Source: Collinsella aerofaciens
Lineage (GTDB): Bacteria; Actinomycetota; Coriobacteriia; Coriobacteriales; Coriobacteriaceae
Length of the DNA: 64,000 bases
Direction of reading: 5' to 3'
NCBI RefSeq assembly: GCF_028207065.1
Contig: NZ_JAQLFP010000003.1
Location: 3,860 to 67,859, forward strand
The notes under the pieces are model-generated. The model made no database searches, was not told where the DNA came from, and saw only the letters and a list, made by a program, of their open reading frames with translations. This document shows positions 16,165 to 24,761 of the stretch, one piece after another (positions within the stretch are counted from its first letter, which is position 1; each line of letters begins with the position of its first letter). Both the position numbers and the translations under genes were made by a program.

Positions 16165-16245
16165 GTTTGCGCCCGTCGGCGTGATCAGGAGGCAGCGACT
16201 TACTTCTCTCTTTTTATTTACTTTTGTTCGATCAAGGAGATCATC

Positions 16246-17556
16246 ATGAGCCAGTTCATCAACAACCCCGAGCACACCTTTGGTTTCGATACCCTGCAGC
16301 TTCACGTTGGCCAGGAGAGCGCCGATCCCGCATCCGACTCCCGCGCCGTGCCTATCTACCAGACCACGAGCTATGTGTTCCGCAACTCCCAGCACGCCGC
16401 CGACCGCTTTGGTCTTGCCGATGCTGGTAACATCTACGGTCGTCTGACCAACTCCACCCAGGGCGTCTTCGAGGACCGTATCGCCGCACTCGAGGGTGGC
16501 GTGGCGGGTCTCGCCGTCGCCTCCGGTGCTGCTGCCATCACCTATACCCTGCAGGCTCTTGCCCAGGCCGGTGACCACGTGGTGGCTCAGAAGACCATCT
16601 ACGGTGGCTCCTACAACCTGCTGGAGCATACGCTCTCCCAGTTTGGCGTCGAGACCACCTTCGTCGATGCCCATAACCTGAAAGAGGTCGAGGGGGCCAT
16701 CAAGGACAACACCACGGTCATCTACCTCGAGACGCTCGGCAACCCCAACTCCGACATCCCCAACATCGACGCCATCTCCGAGATCGCCAAGAAGCACGGT
16801 CTGCCGGTTGTCGTCGACAACACCTTCGGCACCCCGTATCTGTTCCGTCCGCTGGAGCATGGTGCCAACATCGTCGTCCACTCCGCAACCAAGTTCATCG
16901 GCGGCCACGGCACCTCGCTGGGCGGTGTGATCGTCGACGGCGGTAACTTCGATTGGAAGGCGAGCGGAAAGTACGCCCAGATCGCCGAGCCCAACCCCTC
17001 CTACCACGGCGTTTCGTTTGCCGAGGCTGCCGGTCCCGCCGCCTTCGCGACCTATGTCCGCGCCATCTTGCTGCGCGACGAGGGTGCCTGCATCAGCCCG
17101 TTCAACGCCTGGGTCCTGCTCCAGGGCACCGAGACCCTGTCGCTGCGCGTCGACCGCCATGTCGAGAACACCAAGAAGGTCGTTGAGTTCCTGGCTGGTG
17201 ACAGCCATGTCGCCAAGGTGAACCACCCGAGCCTGCCTGAGCACCCCGATCACGAGCTCTATCAGAAGTACTTCCCCAACGGCGGCGCTTCGATCTTCAC
17301 CTTTGAGATTAAGGGTGGCCAGGAGGCTGCCTGGAAGTTCATCGATCATCTGCAGGTGTTCTCGCTGCTCGCCAACGTGGCCGACGTCAAGTCGCTCGTC
17401 GTGCACCCGGCTACCACCACGCACTCCCAGCTCTCTGCCGAGGAGCTCGCCGAGCAGAACATCACGCCCTCCACGATCCGTCTTTCCATCGGTACCGAGA
17501 ACGCCGAGGACATCATTTGGGATCTGAAGCAGGCCTTCGCCGCGCTGGACGAGTAA
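16246..17556 (+). CDS. metY: O-acetylhomoserine sulfhydrylase (aminocarboxypropyltransferase)
   Basis: A 436-residue PLP enzyme of the Cys/Met metabolism family making homocysteine from O-acetylhomoserine and sulfide. Family landmarks are NIYGRLTNSTQGVFEDRIA, the PLP lysine K216 in HSATKFIGGHG and the C-terminal LSIGTENAEDI. At this length and with the long insertion around residues 230-290 it fits MetY rather than the shorter MetB/MetC types. The ribosome site AAGGAG precedes ATG 16246. Confidence 0.93.
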   Translation: MSQFINNPEHTFGFDTLQLHVGQESADPASDSRAVPIYQTTSYVFRNSQHAADRFGLADAGNIYGRLTNSTQGVFEDRIAALEGGVAGLAVASGAAAITYTLQALAQAGDHVVAQKTIYGGSYNLLEHTLSQFGVETTFVDAHNLKEVEGAIKDNTTVIYLETLGNPNSDIPNIDAISEIAKKHGLPVVVDNTFGTPYLFRPLEHGANIVVHSATKFIGGHGTSLGGVIVDGGNFDWKASGKYAQIAEPNPSYHGVSFAEAAGPAAFATYVRAILLRDEGACISPFNAWVLLQGTETLSLRVDRHVENTKKVVEFLAGDSHVAKVNHPSLPEHPDHELYQKYFPNGGASIFTFEIKGGQEAAWKFIDHLQVFSLLANVADVKSLVVHPATTTHSQLSAEELAEQNITPSTIRLSIGTENAEDIIWDLKQAFAALDE

Positions 17557-17616
17557 GGCGACTTGTGCAAGGACCCCTTGCGACTCGATAGGTATAACTG
17601 CATAAAATGCCTGCTC

Positions 17617-17657
17617 AAGGCGCCTGTGCGAACAATGGTTGCACAGGCGCCTTTTTT
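17617..17657 (+). terminator. Terminator of metY
   Basis: GGCGCCTGTGC (17619-17629) pairs perfectly with GCACAGGCGCC (17641-17651), followed by six T. The remaining 200 bases to the next gene hold no other feature I recognise. Confidence 0.93.
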
Positions 17658-17868
17658 GCATAGAGAGGGTGCAAAAACAGGGTTTTTGACATGCTTTATG
17701 CATTCGAGTTGTGGAAAACTCCTGTTGAGAGGATGTGAGTTTTACGCAATTGACGTGCGCCTTTTGAGTAAAACCGCAGGTCGCGATTTGCTCGGGGTAC
17801 TATGCAGCGCGATTGAATCACACGCAGCTCACACGCAGCAAAAACGCACTACGGAGGTTTCCAGCTAC

Positions 17869-18645
17869 ATGAGGATCGATTCACGAAAACCGAAAGCCGC
17901 CGCCCTTTCCGCCGCTCTGACCGTGGCACTTTTGGCGGGCGCCGGCGCAACTGATGCCCATGCGGCAACACTATCCGATACGGTCGGATCTGCGCCGTCC
18001 GAGGCGACGCTGGTGCAGCCCGTCGACTACTGCGGCGACGGTTATGGCTCTATGCAGGAGTGGAACGCCTCGATGGGGGCAAAGCGCGATTCCCTGGAGA
18101 TGCGCGCTCAGATCATTATGAATATGTATGGCGACTATGCTACCGATGACGAGCGCGCTGTGTTGCAGGGTTGCATCGACGGTGCGGGTAGCCTGTTGAC
18201 GATGGGGGAAGTCGACGCCAAGTCGACCGAGCTCGACGAGCTTCGCTCCACGCTTGAGGATGCCAAGCGCGAGGCGCTCGAGGCTGCCGCAGCCGAAGCC
18301 GAGGCCGCTGAGGCCGTTCAGGCTTCGTATTACAACGCCGGCTTCGGCTCGTCTTATACGTCTGCTGCGTATTACGCGAACGGCTCGGGTCTGACGCGCT
18401 CGAGCGGCGTCAATAACTATAACGGCCGCCGCGAGACTTATTACAGCAGCAACGTGTTGTATCACCACCGCACGGGCGAGTGGACGCAGGATTCCGAGGG
18501 CTTTTGGCGCGATTCCGATGGTTACTATGTCGTTGCCGCGGGCGATAAGGCCCAAGGCTCCACGTTTACCGGTTCCAAGGGTGAGTGCAAGGTCTATGAC
18601 TCCGGCTGCGCAGCCGGAACCACCGACTACTATACCGGTTGGTAA
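17869..18645 (+). CDS. Secreted cell-surface protein of unknown function
   Basis: A 258-residue protein with a signal peptide: positive RKPK, hydrophobic AALTVALLAGAGA, and a likely cut after A32 in DAHA. The mature part has an alpha-helical, Ala/Glu-rich coiled-coil stretch (about residues 115-145), a Tyr/Ser-rich linker, and a conserved-looking end with YYVVAAGDKAQGSTF and KVYDSGCAAGTTDYYTGW. The end resembles C-termini of other Coriobacteriia exported proteins, though I cannot name the domain. Cysteines in the mature part suggest a disulfide. ATG 17869 follows GGAGG. Confidence 0.8.
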   Translation: MRIDSRKPKAAALSAALTVALLAGAGATDAHAATLSDTVGSAPSEATLVQPVDYCGDGYGSMQEWNASMGAKRDSLEMRAQIIMNMYGDYATDDERAVLQGCIDGAGSLLTMGEVDAKSTELDELRSTLEDAKREALEAAAAEAEAAEAVQASYYNAGFGSSYTSAAYYANGSGLTRSSGVNNYNGRRETYYSSNVLYHHRTGEWTQDSEGFWRDSDGYYVVAAGDKAQGSTFTGSKGECKVYDSGCAAGTTDYYTGW

Positions 18646-18678
18646 TCTGCCATAAGCCAATTGGACATGACGGGCGAG

Positions 18679-18722
18679 CGTCTTTACCGAGCCTTTGGGC
18701 AACGTAAAGGCGTCCGTTTTTT
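18679..18722 (+). terminator. Terminator of the secreted protein gene
   Basis: CGTCTTTAC (18679-18687) pairs with GTAAAGGCG (18704-18712) with one wobble, followed by CCGTTTTTTG. Confidence 0.75.
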
Positions 18723-18793
18723 GTGCATGCTTGAGTTAACAGAGCGCTTACCGTGGCCGTACGCCGCGCATATGGGCACGGGGCACACTAAGT

Positions 18794-18818
18794 CACGAGA
18801 AACAAAGTCTTTCTCGTG
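18794..18818 (+). promoter_or_regulatory. Hairpin abutting the ribosome site of a small membrane gene
   Basis: CACGAGAAA (18794-18802) and TTTCTCGTG (18810-18818) are perfect inverted repeats around a seven-base loop. The stem ends at the GGAGGAAG ribosome site of the gene at 18833. It could be an operator or a translational control hairpin. Confidence 0.5.
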
Positions 18819-18832
18819 GAGGAAGTGGTCTT

Positions 18833-19039
18833 GTGAATGCTCGAGATATCGCCGTTGCCGCCGTTGCATTGACGCTTGGTTGCCTTGGTCCTACGGCCGC
18901 GCTCATTGCGGGCATGCAGGGGTCATGCGGGGCTGCTCCAATCGTGGTTGGCGCGCTGATTGCGGCCGCGCTGCTGGGAAGTGCGGGTGTAGTCCTTTGT
19001 CGCGACGATGAGGGCCAGGCCTCGGAGTCGCAGCTCTGA
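18833..19039 (+). CDS. Small two-helix membrane protein
   Basis: A 68-residue hydrophobic protein with two likely membrane helices (about residues 5-27 and 33-55) and a short charged tail. GTG 18833 is preceded by GGAGGAAG at good spacing. I recognise no family. The hairpin directly upstream and the strong terminator downstream support a real, separately transcribed gene. Confidence 0.6.
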   Translation: MNARDIAVAAVALTLGCLGPTAALIAGMQGSCGAAPIVVGALIAAALLGSAGVVLCRDDEGQASESQL

Positions 19040-19076
19040 CCGTCGGGACATCGACTACTGGTTATAGATGAAGATG

Positions 19077-19113
19077 AAAGCCGCCGTAAGGGGAGTGCCC
19101 TTGCGGCGGCTTT
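19077..19113. terminator. Terminator after the small membrane gene
   Basis: AAAGCCGCCGTAAGGG (19077-19092) pairs with GCCCTTGCGGCGGCTTT (19097-19113). With A at one end and T at the other it may serve both this gene and the convergent panE. Confidence 0.8.
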
Positions 19114-19146
19114 GCTGTTGAGTCTGTTGACGTGGTGAGTCGGGCG

Positions 19147-20061
19147 CTACCAGCTTGCCTCGATATCGCGAATGCGCTGATAGAGCCATTCGTTCTGCGG
19201 TGCCTGGATATCGTGCTTGGCCGCCAGACGGCAGATGGTGCCGGCGAACTCCTCGACCTCGGTTTTGCGCCGCGCGACGCGGTCTTGCGCCATCGAGGGC
19301 ATGCCGGCGGGATCGATTCCTTCGATGAGGTGCACCATCTGCGTCAGGTCTGCCTCGGTCAGCTCAACGCCCTCGGCGTTGGCGACCGCAAGCGTTTCGC
19401 GCATGGCGGAAACAAGGCAGCGACGCTGCTCGGAGCCCGGCTCCGTGGCGCTTCCGTACGTGCCGCCGTAGGCCATGCAGGTCTGGTTGATGCCGTCGTT
19501 GAGCATGAGTTTGGCCCACATGCGGTGCGCAATGTCGCTCTCGACGGTGTGTGCGATGCCGCAGCGCGTGTAGAGCTCGTCGATTGCGGTGATGGCTGCG
19601 GGATCCGTACCGGCCGCCGCGCCAAAGCGGATTTCGCCCGTGTTGGTAAAGGTGAGCTCTCCGTTGAGAAACACAGCGTCCATGCCCTGGCAAATACCAA
19701 GAACGGTATGCTCCCAGCCAAAGCGCTCGGCAATCTTTTGCTCGCTCGTGATGCCGTTGCACAGCGAGGCGATGAGCGTATTGGGTCCCACGACGCGCTC
19801 CATAGTCTTGAGTGCTTGGTCGAGACCGGTGGTCTTGACCGTCAGGATGACCAGATCGGCGGGCGTTGCCTTGCTGGCGCGGACGGACTTGAGCGCACAG
19901 GGCTTGCCGTTGACGGTGAGCGCATCGTTTGCGTGACGCTCAAAACGGGCGTCATCCATAACGTATTCGACGGCGTCATTGCCGAGGGCCTTGGCAATCA
20001 TGCTGCCGTAGAGTAGCCCGACACCGCCCTTGCCGATAAAGGCGACCTTGTTGATCTGCAT
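19147..20061 (-). CDS. panE: Ketopantoate reductase family protein
   Basis: A 304-residue NADPH-dependent 2-dehydropantoate 2-reductase (or a close 2-hydroxyacid relative), normally giving pantoate for coenzyme A. The Rossmann motif IGKGGVGLLYGS begins at residue 9. The C-terminal domain has the catalytic lysine region MWAKLMLNDGINQ and the EGIDPAGMPSMAQD segment. ATG 20061 was preferred over 20070 because GGGGAG would touch the latter. The panE call depends on similarity only; paralogues with other substrates exist. Confidence 0.85.
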   Translation of the reverse strand: MQINKVAFIGKGGVGLLYGSMIAKALGNDAVEYVMDDARFERHANDALTVNGKPCALKSVRASKATPADLVILTVKTTGLDQALKTMERVVGPNTLIASLCNGITSEQKIAERFGWEHTVLGICQGMDAVFLNGELTFTNTGEIRFGAAAGTDPAAITAIDELYTRCGIAHTVESDIAHRMWAKLMLNDGINQTCMAYGGTYGSATEPGSEQRRCLVSAMRETLAVANAEGVELTEADLTQMVHLIEGIDPAGMPSMAQDRVARRKTEVEEFAGTICRLAAKHDIQAPQNEWLYQRIRDIEASW

Positions 20062-20082
20062 GCGAATCATCTCCCCATATAA

Positions 20083-20106
20083 AAGGCACCCGCGTAAGGG
20101 GCGCCT
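20083..20106 (-). terminator. Terminator-like hairpin in the panE leader
   Basis: On the minus strand GGCGCCC-CTTACGC-GGGTGCC is followed by TTTTATATG just upstream of the panE ribosome site. No gene ends before it on that strand, so it looks like an attenuator. The rest of the 261-base gap to the aldo/keto reductase shows nothing else clear. Confidence 0.5.
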
Positions 20107-20322
20107 GATGGATTGTATGCCGCCGGACCATGCTGCGTGCACCGGATGGCCGTATTTGTTTGTTGCTCCTTTCATCGGGCTTTTTGCTGATGTTAAAGCG
20201 GTGTCGTGACGGCTCGATTTCTGCTGCGTTACGATACGTTCTCGATTGCGATTCCACGATGTTTCGGCTGCGTGACCATTGTGTTTCGCCTTGCCGGGGC
20301 GCTGATGGCGAAGGGAGGGGCC

Positions 20323-21513
20323 GTGCAATACCGCGTTGACCCCAAAAGTGGTAACCGAATATCTGCTCTGGGTCTGGGCTGCATGAGGTTTCCCGGTTCG
20401 CCGGGACACCCCGATGCGAAGACAGCCGATGCCATCATTTCCCATGCGGTGGAGCAGGGGATTAATTATCTGGATACTGCGTATCTCTATTCCGGTAACG
20501 AGGCGTGCGTGGGCGCCTCACTTGAGCGCTTGGGGCTGCGCGACCGGGTGTTGCTGGCGACCAAGTTGCCGCACGCTTCGTGCAAGTGCGCGGAGGATTT
20601 CGACCGGTTCTTCGACGAGCAACTGCGTCGCCTGCGGACCGACCATATCGACTATTACCTTATGCACAACATCACTTCGCCCGCCCAGTGGGAGCGCGTG
20701 GTGGCGTTGGGCATCGAAGACTGGATTGCGCACCAAAAGGCTGCGGGGCGTATTCGCCAGATAGGTTTTTCGTATCACGGCAGTGCGGCGGACTTCCTCA
20801 CGATGCTCGACGCGTATGACTGGGATTTTTGCCAGATTCAGTACAACTACGCTGGAGAGCGCTACCAAGCGGGAACGGCGGGACTTATAGCAGCCGCCGA
20901 GCGCGGGCTCGCGGTGTTTGTGATGGAACCGCTTTTGGGCGGACGCCTGGCGGGCAAGCTGCCTCCGCGGGCCCGCGCCGTGCTCGATGACGTACGCGAT
21001 CCGTACCTGAAGACGCCGGCTGCTTGGGGCCTTTCGTGGGTGTGGAACCATCCTCAAGTCACGATGCTGCTTTCGGGTATGACCGATACCGCGCAGGTGG
21101 ACGAGAACGCGGTGCTGGCCGATCGGGCCCTGCCGGATTCGATGACAGCCGCTCAGCTCGATACCATCGCACGCGTGCTGGCGGAGTTTGAAAAATCGAA
21201 TCGCGTGCCCTGCACGGGATGCGGCTACTGCATGCCATGTCCCAAGGGTATTAACATTCCCGGCTGCTTTGCCGCTTACAACGCGAGCTATGCGCACAGC
21301 TGGTTTACGGGGCTGTCGCAATACTTTACGGCGAGCGCGGTGCGCACGAGCGAGCCCAAGCTCGTGAGCAATTGCGTCAAGTGCGGCAAATGTGCGCGTC
21401 ACTGCCCGCAACACATCGATATCCCCGAGCGTCTCGACGACGCGCGCCGACGTTTCCAGCCTGGCCCCGTAACGGCCGCGCTTAAAGTCTTCAGCAAAAC
21501 TCGCTCCTCATGA
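20323..21513 (+). CDS. Aldo/keto reductase with two [4Fe-4S] motifs
   Basis: A 396-residue protein. Residues 1-280 form an aldo/keto reductase barrel (GLGCMRFPGSP, NYLDTAYLYSGNE with the catalytic D and Y, ATKLPH, DYYLMHNI). The C-terminal 100 residues carry two ferredoxin-type cysteine sets, CTGCGYCMPC and CVKCGKCARHC. This architecture is common in anaerobes, where the clusters may bring electrons to the barrel. The start is GTG 20323, which follows GGGAGGGG and yields the typical MQYRV beginning; an upstream ATG at 20305 is possible. Confidence 0.92.
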   Translation: MQYRVDPKSGNRISALGLGCMRFPGSPGHPDAKTADAIISHAVEQGINYLDTAYLYSGNEACVGASLERLGLRDRVLLATKLPHASCKCAEDFDRFFDEQLRRLRTDHIDYYLMHNITSPAQWERVVALGIEDWIAHQKAAGRIRQIGFSYHGSAADFLTMLDAYDWDFCQIQYNYAGERYQAGTAGLIAAAERGLAVFVMEPLLGGRLAGKLPPRARAVLDDVRDPYLKTPAAWGLSWVWNHPQVTMLLSGMTDTAQVDENAVLADRALPDSMTAAQLDTIARVLAEFEKSNRVPCTGCGYCMPCPKGINIPGCFAAYNASYAHSWFTGLSQYFTASAVRTSEPKLVSNCVKCGKCARHCPQHIDIPERLDDARRRFQPGPVTAALKVFSKTRSS

Positions 21514-21598
21514 CCCTTTTATATCTTGTGATGGAATAGTTCCTGTTTGCGGCAGAATAGGGCGATAGCAGGAACTATTTCGTCGCAACTGAAGGGGG
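21514..21598 (+). promoter_or_regulatory. Structured leader element, family II copy 1
   Basis: 21526-21545 pairs continuously with 21569-21588 as a 20-base-pair stem with several G-U pairs. The flanking strand CCCTTTT (21514-21520) can pair with AAGGGGG (21592-21598), which is the ribosome site of the next gene. The loop and flanks (TTTATATCTTG, CTGTTTGCG, CGCAACTGA) recur in copy 2 at 22674-22763, while the inner stem differs by compensating changes. Confidence 0.75.
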
Positions 21599-21603
21599 CT
21601 GTC

Positions 21604-22623
21604 GTGGGCTATCGGGATTCATGTGATGATTTGCGTGAGGTTCGTTGGGGCGTTTTGGGCGCTGGGCACATTTCGCATCGATTTGCATCGTCGCTCAAGA
21701 AAGTCGACGGGGCACGGCTGGTGGCTGCGGCCGGCCGCACTCCTGCACATGTCGAGGAATTTTGTCGAGCGTTTTCGATCGATGCTGCGCACAGTTATGT
21801 CACGGCTGACGATGGCGGCGATGCGGCTTATGATGCGCTGATTGCCGACCCCGATGTCGACGCAATCTACTTGGCTCTTCCGCATGGTATGCATACGCGT
21901 TGGGCCTGTCGCGCGCTGCGCGCCGGAAAGGCCGTGCTGTGCGAAAAGCCGGCCGTTTTGAGTGAGGAAGAGGCTCTCTCGATTGCCTCCGCCTCTCGCG
22001 AGTGCGGCGTGCTGTTTATGGAGGCGATGAAGAATCGGTTTTGCCCGATGCGCACTCGCGTGGAGGACTTGCTTGCGTCGGGCGAGCTCGGCTTTATCGT
22101 CTCGATCGAAAGCGTGCAAAAACTCGATTATGGTGAGTTTCCTTCGAGTTATCTGCTCGATCCGTTGCAGGGCGGCTGTCTATATGACATGGGCTGCTAT
22201 GCGGTCGGGTGGTTTGAGGATTTGCTTGCGGGTGCGTGCGATGTTTCGTCTCGTGAAGTTCGCTGGCGTGACGTATCGCGCGGCCGCGTGGATTGGGCCG
22301 ATGAGATTCATATGAGTGTCGGCGGTATACCCATTCATATGGTGTGCGACGGCAAAGCAGCATATGAAAGCCGCTTAACGATTGCCTGCGAACGGGGTTC
22401 GTTGGAAATCGAGCGCCTCCATCGCCCCGAGCTCGCCCATGTGAAGTACTCCGACGGTCGAGTGCTCGAAATCGACGCCCCATTTGAGGTCGATGATTTT
22501 TACGGCGAAGCTTCGCATGCGACTCAGCTCATCCGGGCGGGGAAACTCGAGAGTCCCGTCATGCCCCTTGCCGCCACACAGCGCTGCGCGCAGATCATCG
22601 ATGCGATTTGCTTGGCGCTCTAG
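21604..22623 (+). CDS. Gfo/Idh/MocA-family oxidoreductase
   Basis: A 339-residue NAD(P)-dependent oxidoreductase. The Rossmann start is WGVLGAGHISHRF, the signature is CEKPAVL near residue 120, and a second domain has LYDMGCYAVGWF. It resembles trans-dihydrodiol dehydrogenase-like members, but the substrate is not visible. GTG 21604 lies five bases after GAAGGGGG, so translation begins right at the family II hairpin. An upstream in-frame ATG (21547) would translate the hairpin and is rejected. Confidence 0.9.
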   Translation: MGYRDSCDDLREVRWGVLGAGHISHRFASSLKKVDGARLVAAAGRTPAHVEEFCRAFSIDAAHSYVTADDGGDAAYDALIADPDVDAIYLALPHGMHTRWACRALRAGKAVLCEKPAVLSEEEALSIASASRECGVLFMEAMKNRFCPMRTRVEDLLASGELGFIVSIESVQKLDYGEFPSSYLLDPLQGGCLYDMGCYAVGWFEDLLAGACDVSSREVRWRDVSRGRVDWADEIHMSVGGIPIHMVCDGKAAYESRLTIACERGSLEIERLHRPELAHVKYSDGRVLEIDAPFEVDDFYGEASHATQLIRAGKLESPVMPLAATQRCAQIIDAICLAL

Positions 22624-22673
22624 GCTGCGGTGCTGCTGCTCAAGGGGGGGCTCGGCGGACCGTGCCCCTGATG

Positions 22674-22763
22674 CCCCTTTTATATCTTGCGGTGGAATAC
22701 GGTCTGTTTGCGCCAAAATAAGGCACCAATAGACCGTATTTCACCGCAACTGATGAGGGGGAG
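22674..22763 (+). promoter_or_regulatory. Structured leader element, family II copy 2
   Basis: 22687-22705 pairs with 22731-22749 as a continuous stem of 19 pairs with one G-U. CCCCTTTT (22674-22681) lies opposite the purine-rich GATGAGGGGGAG that serves endonuclease IV as ribosome site. Compared with copy 1, four neighbouring pairs of the inner stem are changed on both strands, which keeps the pairing. Confidence 0.75.
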
Positions 22764-22769
22764 TTGGAG

Positions 22770-23636
22770 ATGCTGACGATCGGGTGTCATCTTTCGACGA
22801 CGAAGGGCTATCGGGCGATGGGGGAGACGGCGTTGTCCATTGGCGCCAATACCTTTGCGTTCTTTACGCGCAACCCGCGCGGTGGCAAGGCAAAAGACTT
22901 TGACATGGATGACGTGGCGGCTCTGCGCGAGCTTATGGCACAAAACGACTTTGGACCGCTGGTGGCGCATGCCCCGTATACCTATAACCCCTGCTCGGCC
23001 AAAGAGCGGGCGCGCGAGTTTGCCCTGGAGGCCATGGCAGAGGACCTGCGGCGCATGGAAGCGCTGCCCGGCAACTACTACAATTTTCACCCCGGTGCGC
23101 ATGTGGGACAGGGGGCGGACGCCGGCATTCAGATGATTGTCGACACACTGTGCCAGGTGATGTTTGAGGGGCAGCAGACGACGGTATTGCTCGAGACCAT
23201 GGCAGGCAAGGGCACCGAGGTGGGCCGTAGCTTTGAAGAGCTGGCGTGCATTATCGAGGGCGTTGCCGCCAAGTGCCCAGAGCTGTCCGATAAGCTGGGC
23301 GTTTGTTTGGACACCTGCCATGTGAACGATGCCGGCTACGACATCATCCATGATCTGGACGGCGTACTCGACGAGTTCGATCGCGTGGTGGGTATCGATC
23401 GCTTGCATGCTGTACACATCAACGATTCGAAGAACCCTTGTGGCGCCCATAAAGATCGTCACGAGTGCATCGGCAAGGGATACCTTGGCAGCGAGGAATT
23501 TGGTGGCGGTATGCAGGTTATGCAGAATATTGTATCGAATGGCCGTTTGCGTTCACTGCCGTTTATTTTGGAGACTCCGAACGAACTTGCAGGTTATGCA
23601 GCTGAAATTAGACTATTAAGGTCATTGCAGCAGTAA
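22770..23636 (+). CDS. nfo: Endonuclease IV (AP endonuclease)
   Basis: A 288-residue TIM-barrel zinc enzyme of base excision repair that cuts 5' of abasic sites. Metal-ligand blocks are visible: [55 protein letters not shown], and the C-terminal ILETPNE. Normal length. ATG 22770 follows GAGGGGGAG; the ribosome site is the right arm of the family II leader hairpin. In most bacteria nfo is under stress control, and here the leader is the candidate control point. Confidence 0.95.
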   Translation: MLTIGCHLSTTKGYRAMGETALSIGANTFAFFTRNPRGGKAKDFDMDDVAALRELMAQNDFGPLVAHAPYTYNPCSAKERAREFALEAMAEDLRRMEALPGNYYNFHPGAHVGQGADAGIQMIVDTLCQVMFEGQQTTVLLETMAGKGTEVGRSFEELACIIEGVAAKCPELSDKLGVCLDTCHVNDAGYDIIHDLDGVLDEFDRVVGIDRLHAVHINDSKNPCGAHKDRHECIGKGYLGSEEFGGGMQVMQNIVSNGRLRSLPFILETPNELAGYAAEIRLLRSLQQ

Positions 23637-23697
23637 TGACTGTCATAAAGTAGAGTATTCCATTCACGTTATGGGTTTGTTTCAATCAGTTTTCTCA

Positions 23698-23726
23698 TTG
23701 CAGATTCGTAATTCCGGGTGCATAAT
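23698..23726 (+). promoter_or_regulatory. Promoter of the amino acid ABC operon
   Basis: TTGCAG (23698-23703), a 17-base spacer and CATAAT (23721-23726). A GACCTC/GAGGTC hairpin (23742-23763) follows in the leader before the AAGGAG ribosome site. Confidence 0.65.
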
Positions 23727-23783
23727 AGCCAACAGTTTTTGCAGACCTCTGAATCAAACGAGGTCACCGGAAGGAGACTGATT

Positions 23784-24644
23784 ATGAAGCTCAAGAAGCT
23801 TGGCGCATTTGCCGCCACGGGTGCCATGGCGCTCGCCCTTGCTCTGACGGGCTGCGGCTCGTCCAACGCCACCTCTGGTTCTGATGCCGGTTCCAGCAGC
23901 TCTGACGACGCTAAGGTCGAGAAGGTCGACGGCTCCAAGGAGTACGCACTCGTCAAGGACGGCACGCTGACCGTCGGCACCTCTGCCGAGTACGCCCCGT
24001 TTGAGTACAAGGACGACAACGGCGATTATCAGGGCTTTGACCTTGAGCTTATCAAGGCTATCGGCGACAAGCTGGGCCTGGATGTCGAGTACGTCAACAA
24101 TGACTTTGACACGCTGGTTCCGGGCGTCGCTTCGGGTGCCAAGTATGACGTCTCCATCGCGGCTATCACTGACACGCCCGAGCGTGAGAAGGAAGTCACT
24201 TTCTCCGATTCCTACTACATGGACGATCAGGCCATCGTGACCAAGGTCGATAACGCCGACATCACGGCCGACAACTACAGCGAGAAGCTCAACAACGCCG
24301 ACGCTACCATCATCGTCCAGTCTGGCTCGACCGCCGAGGCCTTTGCCCAGGAGAACTTCCCCAAGGCCAAGATCGTCCCCTACAAGGATGCTACCGAGTG
24401 CTTCAGCGCCTTGCAGTCCGATAAGGGTGACGCCGTAGTCACCAACCGCTCCGTTGCCAGCCAGCTGACCGCCGAGCAGTTCAACACCTGCCAGACCATC
24501 AAGCAGATCAGCACCGGCGAGGAGTACGCCATCGCCATCAACCAGGGCAACACCAAGCTCAAGGACGACATCAACCAGGCCATCAAGGACCTGACCGATG
24601 ACGGTACCGTTGACGCCCTCATGGCTAAGTACAACATCAAGTAA
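23784..24644 (+). CDS. Amino acid ABC transporter substrate-binding lipoprotein
   Basis: A 286-residue extracellular receptor of the polar amino acid family (SBP_bac_3). The lipobox is LALTGC with the anchoring cysteine at residue 23, followed by a Ser/Asp linker and the binding fold starting LTVGTSAEYAPFEYKD. The DGDYQGFD-like segment and IAAITDTPEREKEV are typical of glutamine/arginine/cystine binders. It is the first gene of a transporter operon. A terminator after it (24664-24700) should make it more abundant than the permease and ATPase. Confidence 0.94.
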   Translation: MKLKKLGAFAATGAMALALALTGCGSSNATSGSDAGSSSSDDAKVEKVDGSKEYALVKDGTLTVGTSAEYAPFEYKDDNGDYQGFDLELIKAIGDKLGLDVEYVNNDFDTLVPGVASGAKYDVSIAAITDTPEREKEVTFSDSYYMDDQAIVTKVDNADITADNYSEKLNNADATIIVQSGSTAEAFAQENFPKAKIVPYKDATECFSALQSDKGDAVVTNRSVASQLTAEQFNTCQTIKQISTGEEYAIAINQGNTKLKDDINQAIKDLTDDGTVDALMAKYNIK

Positions 24645-24663
24645 AATAGCTACTTGATTGTGC

Positions 24664-24700
24664 GCGGGCCCTTTCCGTTTTGCGGAGAGGGCCTTTGCGC
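24664..24700 (+). terminator. Terminator between binding protein and permease
   Basis: GGCCCTTTCCG (24667-24677) pairs with CGGAGAGGGCC (24683-24693) with one wobble, then TTTGCGCTTCTCTT. It is probably a partial terminator giving excess binding protein. Confidence 0.65.
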
Positions 24701-24761
24701 TTCTCTTGACGGAGAGTGTTTCCGTCTCGTTTTGCCGGCAACTTCTACGATAGGAGCCACC

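Noticed and set aside
15974..16245. SAM riboswitch upstream of metY
   Set aside because: The conserved SAM-I core and its kink-turn are not visible; only a bulged hairpin could be drawn.
16063..17703. Long 546-residue open frame antisense to metY
   Set aside because: A shadow of the strong GC3 bias of metY; it has no ribosome site or domain.
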